Of a DNA stretch of 64,000 nt, positions 10,801 to 19,800 are shown in pieces. The position numbers and the translations under genes are program-made. This DNA comes from Diphasiastrum complanatum (lineage: Eukaryota; Streptophyta; Lycopodiopsida; Lycopodiales; Lycopodiaceae), in the NCBI GenBank assembly GCA_029204225.1, contig CM055097.1:14579221-14643220 (forward strand), written 5' to 3'. Numbering within the stretch: position 1 is the first letter of the stretch; every line of letters starts with the position of its first letter. The notes below the pieces were generated by a model. It searched no databases. It saw only the letters and a program-made list of their open reading frames with translations, and had not been told where the DNA came from.

Positions 10801-13800
10801 CAACAGCCACAAAATCACCAACACTTTGCTGTCCAAAGTGTTCCAAATGTGGACCTTGCTGTCCAAAAACCTTCCGCAGGCCATTCCCGATGCATAATAG
10901 GATGCTCACGATGTAACATAGGCTGAAAATGATCAAAAAACCATGGCTGAATCTGCTGTCCACCATCTTCAAGAAAAAAACCAGCAGCTTGCCACTTTGA
11001 ACACCCAAAAAATCCAGCAACACGCCACTTTGAACCAATGTACTAATTGACATGATTTTTTCCCCTCCTCCATTAGTACAAAATGGCTTCAAAGAATGCT
11101 TGATTTCAGCCTTTTCCAAAACATTAACTTGAGAAGCTTGCTCATAAAGTTCTTCACTAATGCATCCATCATTTGCAACAAATGGCTCAAGAAAAGACGA
11201 ATGCTCTACCATACCAACATTCTGATGCAAACTTGTACTTGTAAAAAGACAATGATCAAACTTTGCATGCCTTTGCTCTTCTACCTTCAAAGAGGATGAA
11301 GTAGAGAGGAGAAAGCATGACGATGAATCCGTTATTTGGTACATCTTTAAAAGTGTTTCCCAAGCACTTTTAAAGTCTTGCAAAATCTTAAATGATATAA
11401 GATAGATCTTGTTACCGATAAAATCTTGATCATCACGTCGATGCCAAACCTCAGCTTGCAACTCCATGAAGAATAGTTGGTGCCATCCAACATATCTTCG
11501 CCCGAACAAGTACGAATTGCTCCCAAATCTCTTGCCATAAGAACTAGCCAAGAAGATAAACTTTTTCAAACCCTAAATGTGGCCTAAAAGACACAAAAAC
11601 CAACAAGTATCAAATCTGAAAAATCAGCACCGGAATGTGTCGAAACCACACATTAGATGGATGTAGGAACTCATCTACAAGCCTTGTGCGCTGAAAATTT
11701 CAGCCTGAAATTGCATTACAAACTCAAAAAACCAGCAAGCAAAGAATTAAGTTAGCCTCCAACAAAGCTTTTTTCCGGAACCCTTCTTTCTTGCCAAAAA
11801 GTGTGAACAATACACACACGGATAGGGTTGTTGCAACACCCTACAAATGGTAATATGCTGTCCAATTTTCAGTCTCGGAATGTGATCGGATCATCACAAA
11901 AAAATTAGCCCCTTCTTCCACACCTGGAAACAAGCAAAAATAAGCAGATCTTCACTTTGTAAAATCAGCAACAGTGCTGATTTTCCAGCCAAATCAGAAG
12001 AATAGAAATTGCTTGTAGATGGGCGCCCTCCTGCAAAGGAGCAAATCTGAAAAATAGGGCAGCAGCGGACCAACGGAAGTAGGATAAACCTACACGGATG
12101 TGGGCGACCTAAAAGAACCCCCGAAGAAGATAACTAATGGCGCCTTCCTGCAACCTGAAAAATCAGCAAACAACAACCTGATTTTTGGGCGCCCAAAATC
12201 CTGTTATCTTCTTTGATGTGTGGCGCCCTCCTGCAAAACGGAAAAGAGTCAAAAACCGGATCTTCACTCCAAAAAATCAGCAAAGGTGCTGAATTTTTGT
12301 GATTCCTAAGTGAAGACGATCTCTTTTGGTAGGGCGCCCTAAATCAAGCATAGAAGATCCATGGCTCTGATACCATGTAGGAAATCAAAGTGCCAAGATC
12401 CTTCTAACATTCAATCTCCATATACCAGAAGAAGAGGGAGAGGGTTAGGCGCCCTCAAAGAGAGAGAAAGTAGTAGCAATGCTTGAAAGGGAATGAATTA
12501 CAAATGAATAATGAGTACATATAAATAGGCCTTCCAAGGGCCTAGACTCTTCCAAACCCTAAGTTCTAGAACCTACTAATTATAGGGCACCCCCAAAAGT
12601 CAAGATAGGGTCCTTAACATAATTAGACTTTACTTGGACCCATGAGTTACTACTAGACCAAAATTGGGTCCAACTTAACTAAAATTGACTTAACATGGTC
12701 TAAATAATAAACCTAACCCATGGTTACACAAGTCTCGACCTTTTGGGTCAAAGTAACCTATGGGAAACTAACATTATCATTTATTATTTCTAACAAATCT
12801 TGTCAGTCAGATTGTGGATTTATAAAAAGGGCCACAAGGAATTTCGTAAATTCTAGGATGGATTCCAAGAAACAATTCCAAGCAAGCACACTACAACCTT
12901 GGGGTGGACAAACGATACATAGTGCAGAATTTCCTGTAGCCAGAATTCAAATGGAGTGATTGCAGAAAAGACCACCCCTAGTAGAGGTGACTTTTTAAGT
13001 GTCTTACCCTCTTTTGTTTGTCAACTATTGCCAGCTCCTTTTGTTCATGTTCTGCTAAAAGATCTACTGGCTCTTTCTTCTTTTCCTGAATCTTTCTTTG
13101 TTCCTCACTCATCTTCACTGTGTCCTTGTCCTCAATATGCTTCACTGCTATCTGTTTATGCGGCCTGAATTGCACAAAATGGTTAATACAAGCCTATTTT
13201 GAGCTCAAGTTTGACGAAAAAGTTACGTGATAAAATTCAAAAGAGAGAGGAAAAAGCAATCTCCTCGAAACACCACTAATTGGACATAAGACAATTCAAC
13301 ATCACAAATGCAAAAACATCAACCATTCCTAGCTCACCCCTTTTTGGTTCAGATAATTTCCATTTAACAGCGTTGCAAGTTGCAGCTTACCTTCCATCCA
13401 GTTCTCTGTTTTCAGCATCGGAATGCGCTTCCTGTGTCTCATATCTGTGTACCTCCATCAGTCTTTGCTTGTTATTAGGGCATATTCCGTCAAGCTGTCC
13501 TACACTTTCTTGAACTGCCTCTCTGTCAGGACCTAAATTTAAATCTGCAGGACGGTCCTGTTCATCTTTCTTTTTCTTACTCTGTCCTACCACTTCCTCT
13601 CGCTTTCTAGCTGCTATGGCCTGATGCTCATCAATATTTTCCTCCAATTGATTTCTAACAACTGTGGAACTGAGTGATCGTTCAACTAGCTCGTGTAAAA
13701 CTTCTAGCTTTGATGAAGGGTCTAATTGCTTGTAAGAACCTTGCCGTATTACTGATGATAGGGATTTGAATCTTTGAGATTCTCCAGATTCTAGAATGTC

Positions 13801-16800
13801 ACACAAGTCACCCTTCCATGTTTTCATCGACATCTGTAGTTCAGCAACCATAAATAACTTCATCAACACCATTTAAAAATTCTTACATATCCACAAAAGA
13901 CTTCTAAGTAATAATGACAAAGGATATATTAAACTGTTGAAGCACTATACACCTCAGATTTTCTTTTCCTTTTGAGCATAAACTCTTCAATGATCTCTGG
14001 ATCACTACAAACTGTCCGAAGAAGAGCATAATAAGCTTCTGTCAACAATGACACCTCACCATCCTTGTAGCATAAGGCTTTCTCAAAGTCCTCCGATGAA
14101 AAAGGCGATAAATGTATTGCTTTGCCGAATGAAATAAAAAAGTTCCAAACCATCAAAAACTTCCCTATGCATTCCATTGGAAGTGCAAAATTTGTTGAAG
14201 GAACAGGGCGCTCTGTAAATGTTGGATCATCTGGAGATGGTTGAACCAGAAGATCATCTATTGGGTAGCAAATTGGTGGAGGTGGTTCAGGAATTGGAGC
14301 TGCAATGATGCACCTGCAATAGTCAGCCTACAGCTACAGATAACATGAAAACTTCTTGAAGACCTACAAGCGTGCAGAAAATGTTGTGAAATAATAAGCC
14401 TGTATAGGCACGGAGACACCAAGGTGCAACAAAGAATCTACTGGGTACAGGACATTGTAAACTTCGAAGACATACCTGTCTTTTTCTCCTTGACAATTTT
14501 TGACTTTGAATGATTGTCAATGTTTTCTATCTTCTTTGTATTGCTCTTTGCTGACCCAGATTTTTTTTTTCCTCCTTCCATTTTTTCGAGTTTCTTCTTA
14601 CACTTGTCTACAAGTGGGTTTGCATTGACATGATTCTTTTTGTTAGTTTTTTGTCCATTACGTGACTGTTGCTTCATTTCATCTATTTTCAAAGTCTCAC
14701 CATCCTTTTTCCTCCGTTTGTGGACACTTTTCTCTCCGTTTGCCAAGCTCTCATCTTGTGTACTTGATGTTATATCCTTACGCTTTCGAGAACTCAATCC
14801 TCCAATTTCAAGCACGATGTGCTGGCCACAACATTCACAACATCTAGAATAAGTCAACGTTACAGTCGAACTGCATCCAGAAAAAATTTATACAACTAGC
14901 AATAACTGAAACACCTGGAAAACAAAAATCAAAACAGTGAAAAACTGACTTTTGTCCTGCTCTTCTTCACAGCAACTGGGCGCTGGCCTGGATCCTCATT
15001 TTTACGCTGCCAAAGGTGGGTAAGAAATAAATTGTTTATACTTTCAAGAAAAAGTTTATAAATATGAGCTCTACATTGCTAGAATCAACCAAGCACAAAC
15101 CTACCACAGGCTTTTGGCCATTCTCTGTAGATTTTCTGTTCTCAGGATTCTGTCCTAGAAAAGCTTGTCTCAACTCCTCAGAGGGCTCCATATGAAGTTT
15201 GAATTTTCGAGCAAGTTTATCATGTACCAACCATGGTGAATTCCTTGTCAATCCTGCAAATGCTGATTCTCGAATAAAAGACTTTAGAAGTCCCTTAGTA
15301 AGTGGATATCTTTGGCGTGATAACTTCTCAGAACTTTCTCTAGAGACGTCCATCCTTTTACCGCTCCCATTCAACCAGCAGACCTCATATTCACAACTTC
15401 CAGATTGATCATTCAACTCAAAAACCTTCATGATCTTGCACTGAAGAAGGGAATCACCATGAATACCAGCTACTATTTCACCTATAACGTACTGCTCTTT
15501 GAAGTTTTTATGAATCCTATCCACCAGCTCATGAATGCCAAGTACACCTGCATTAACATCAATACAAAGCAAAAGCACAGAGTACCTGTTATCTTACAAT
15601 GTCAATTTTCAACTTGACTATATGGCATGAGTCACTCTCTAGCTAAACTGAATAACCAAATATCATAACTAGGAAGTTCTGAAAAAACGTGTTAGCTTCA
15701 AAAGTACAATTCTACTCAGCCTTCTGCGGATCTTCTGTGCCATTCTATTATCTAACATCATGCTAATGCAGACCAAGTTTCAAGGTTGCGTTATGATTTA
15801 TGGCCTGGTATACATTGTATACTGACTGAGGGTATTTTCTTATCTGTACGATTTACAGCTGAGCTTAAACACCAATGTAGTCTTCGTAAAGGTTAGAGAA
15901 GGTTTCTCTAGAGAAACAGCACAAAAAGAGGCTATAAGCTTGGCTTTCTATAGATCCTTGTATTTGTTCTAAGGTTCGCCACCCTTTAAAGTATATTTCA
16001 GTTCATGAAGTTTTTTATTAGTTCACGCTTACCTTGGAACAACCTTCATACTGATTCACCCTGTGAACATGAACAGATAGCTAATAGACACTGAAACTAG
16101 GCGTGCTCATCTAGCACCTGAACTGACACTTTTTAGAAACTCTAATGAATTTGTTGATCCCCCCTCAATAGATACTAGTAGAGATGCAACACTGATGGTT
16201 CTTACCATAAGGTAGGGACTTTTCTGAAGACAACCGTACATCTCTAAGAAAAAAACCTAAAGACAACGGAGGCTGGCAACAGGTTTTCCATATCACCTCT
16301 AGAATGGCAAGATAAACTGCTTCAGAGAAGAGTCTTGTTCGTTAGCTTCACAAGCAGCTCTTTGTATAAAAGGCAAATATACTTATGAAAAGATGGAAGT
16401 TGGAACAGCTATAACGCCATGATTTGAGCAAATACATTGAGCCTGCTAACTCCCCTGAAAGTACACCTTTGTTGGACCCAACAGAAAATACTACCTGAAC
16501 TTAACACAAGATATCTGTTGAGGATGGGCTTTGTGAAGATGTGCAAATGATTACACCATTGGGCACACTCAAGGAATTATCACCTCAAATGCATCAAGAG
16601 CGTGGATATGATATAGCGACTGCTACCCACCATGATTGAAGGTTTCAATGTTGGCCTATCCTGTATTTCTCAATGTTGAAGTATAATATTTGCAGTTACG
16701 TATTCAATTCCATAGCAGACCCTTATTTTCGTCACCTTTTGTCTTCCCTACTATCCAGGTGCCAACCGCTCCAATCTTTGATGCGTCTCAACCCGTTGCC

Positions 16801-19800
16801 CCTATCTTTATGCTGATACAAACTCTGACTCAGTCAAGCAGTCGTTTTACATTCACTCTCCATGCAGTGGAATGACTTTTTTCCCATCCAAATCCACATC
16901 CACCCTTCAATACCAATGAAGCAAAGAAAGATGTACCCAGATATATTACAAAAATGCCCCACTCTTTCCTCCATCCATATTATGTCATCCATTGCCTTAT
17001 GTCCCACACATAAGTGGGGCCATTAAAGCATCAACAGCTGGTTTTCCTCATGATGTACGACGATAGAATAAAATACTCATTCTATTGCAGATAAAATTTC
17101 ACAACTCCTGATAAAACATTCATAATTTCTTCATCACTTATGAGCTACCAAACCAGAATACAGACTCCCGACTACGCTATACAGGTTCAATAGTGCTCAA
17201 CTATGGTTCGTAGTACCAAAAGTAAGTCTGACTTTTCCTTATTTTGACGTACTTACGAAGTCTGAGATAACATTTAGTTGGTTGTCTTCAATGTAGAGTG
17301 CCATAGCTGCAGGAGATTGGCTACATATGAAAAACCTTTGTAATAGCCTACTATTAACATCTGCCTCAGCTTTGAATGTTGGTTAATTATGAATGCTCGA
17401 GTACAATTTGAATTTCCTCCTAGTCCGATGGTCACCCAATTGAGGTAGTCGACTCCTACACATACTTGGGTATTGTATTCTCTGGTCCCACTTTCAGTAT
17501 GAGAGAAGCAATTGTTTCCCGATTACGGAAGTGCTATGCCTCATTGGTAGATCTGGAGAGACTGCTTCAACTCACACATCAGAGATGCGGCCAATAAGTG
17601 CCGACTCGTCCCCTCAGCCATGTACGCAGCTGAGGTATGGAGCACTGGCCTAACAGCCACTGACTGGGCATGCATCTTCCGCCTGCAGATCCATATGCTC
17701 TCTCAGATGATACGGGCTAAGCCCTCTGTACCAAATCAGATTATATTGGCAGAGTTTGCTATCCTCCCCATTCAGATTGAGGCCTTGTTCCACATTGTCA
17801 CATTCTGAAAAAACATTAAGTTTCTATTTTTAAAGCCTTAGTATTTTTCTTTGTTTTTTTTTACTGCTGCATATTTTTAACTAGTTTTTGCACAGTTTGC
17901 ATATTTGAACTGTTTTTCACACAGTTCACGTTTTTTGCATTTTGATAGAAAGCGACAGTAAGTCTAAAATGACCCAGGATTAAGTTTCAGCCAACCTTCA
18001 GCTTGTTCGCCACATACTCAGAAGACTGACAGTTCGGGTCAAGCCGACACTTCCGAGTATCCATATGCAAGCCAGGGCATGGACGAACTATTGGACCTCA
18101 GCTACTCGGGCGTGAAGTCTTTCAGACTATCACGATGCACCGCCGCCATGCAACGTTAACAGAAATGTACTTAAATGGATGCTTAGCTTAAACTTAGCTA
18201 ATCAATCTTGTAACCTAATCCAGCATGATATATGTATTGGATCAGAGAGAGAGAAAGATATATAGAGAATCCTGAACGCAACACTCAGTGAGGTGCGTAT
18301 CAAGGAAGTAAGACAGTTCTAGCAGTAGCTAGCTCCATTCGTGAGAAGAGAATAACTCTCTCACGCCAACGCGCTGATCTGGGAAACAGGCAACGCTCAA
18401 GAAAAGATCTCTGATGTACACTCGTTTTTTATAATATAAACGAGTTACACTTTTCTGCTCAATGCGCGATCTCTGAATGTTGTGATGCTTGTTAAATCTT
18501 GTCAGTAGATATATTTCCGCTGTCACTAGACATTATCTGCTGTTTAATAAACTCATTGTCAGATTAGTAACATCTCTCTGTTGTCCGGAAGATGACTGAT
18601 CGCGGCTTGAGGCAGTAGCCTTTTCTGACAGATCGGCTACATCTGAGAATAATCCGGAATCTTTGTCGCACCCGACGACTGCCCCTCTGATTTCCCAATA
18701 GTGGTATCAGAGCTACGCCGATATCCCAACAGTGGTATCGAAGCTCCTAGGCGAGATTCCAACAGTGGTATCAGAGCAAGCTGGCTTAATCAGAGCCTTC
18801 GTCACTGAGACTATGGCTTCCATTCCAGCATCCAATCAAAGATATGCATAGTACTTGAAGCAGACGGATCAAACTTCCTTGCCTGAAAGGTGAAGACATC
18901 ACTCATCCTAAGAGGAGAAGCGTTATGGCCGTGGGCGGATGGCACTGAAGAGATGCCAGCCAGCACAGGCAAAGATCTTCGGGCGTGGAAGGAGAAGAAC
19001 GACAAAGCAGTAGTTGTCATCGCAGGGAGCAACTCTGGGTCAGCCACATAAGGAGCGGTGCAAAACCGGAGAACGCCCTCCGAAATGGTGTTCTCCCCCG
19101 CCACAAGACATGGCCCGTAGGTGTCCGGTAGTCGCTACCTGTCGGGGACGGACATGCTGCCACAAGGGGCAGCATTTAAGGTGCCACCTAGCTAAATGTG
19201 AGACTGAGCATTTGCTTTTCGATGTTATAACGAAAGATCATTGAGTACTTTTTAATCCTGCATTCTATGTCATTATTTGTTTTACTATCCCAGCCTTGAT
19301 CCACGAGATCTAACAAAGTCTCATATGATAAACCCTTGCAAACAAATAAAGTTGGTGTCGAGCAGGTGGCCTTTAAGGCGAGTGAGGGACGCAGCAGATT
19401 CGACGAGGCAGTATCGGCAACGCACGATCTTCTGACCGGTCTTGTTGCTCTTGTCGACAACCCGCCTGACAATGTCTACCTCGTCCCACAGACCGGAAAG
19501 GTCGGATTGCACCATTGCGATGGAGAAAACTAGGGAAAAAATGCAGATGAAGGTAAAGCTAGAAGGATGGATTGCTGGAAAAAAAACAGTCGGGTTCACT
19601 GTTGGAGAGACGCTAAAAATGGGCGAAGGCAGGGCGAAGCAAGTCAGATGCAGGGCAAGGCGATGCGTGGGCGAAGGGCGACGCAAGGGATCGAAGGCAG
19701 ACAGGCAAAACAGCAGCAATGGCAGGGTGGAGGAGGGCGCAAAAAAAAATTCAGATGGAATGCGAGGGGGGCGGGTAGGTTTAGGTTATAGCCACAACTC

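Larger units (their letters stand above)
9781..12795 (-). mobile_element. Non-autonomous Ty1/copia-type LTR retrotransposon, complete
   Basis: LTRs at 9781-10190 and 12376-12795 are nearly identical (410 and 420 bp; the right one has about 10 extra bases near 12530) and read TGTTAG...CCTACA on the minus strand. AATCT flanks both ends (9776-9780 and 12796-12800). The primer site, reverse complement TGGTATCAGAGCC, adjoins the right LTR at 12363-12375, and a polypurine tract (AAGGAGGG) adjoins the left LTR, so transcription runs right to left. The 2.2-kb interior has a gag start but no protease, integrase or reverse transcriptase, so it needs a helper. Similar LTRs and intact ends suggest a fairly recent insertion, sense-oriented in intron 8 of the host gene. 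Confidence 0.93.

Noticed and set aside
13280-15617. Several plus-strand frames of 60-80 codons over 13.3-15.6 kb
   Set aside because: They are antisense shadows of DDT-gene exons 3 to 8.
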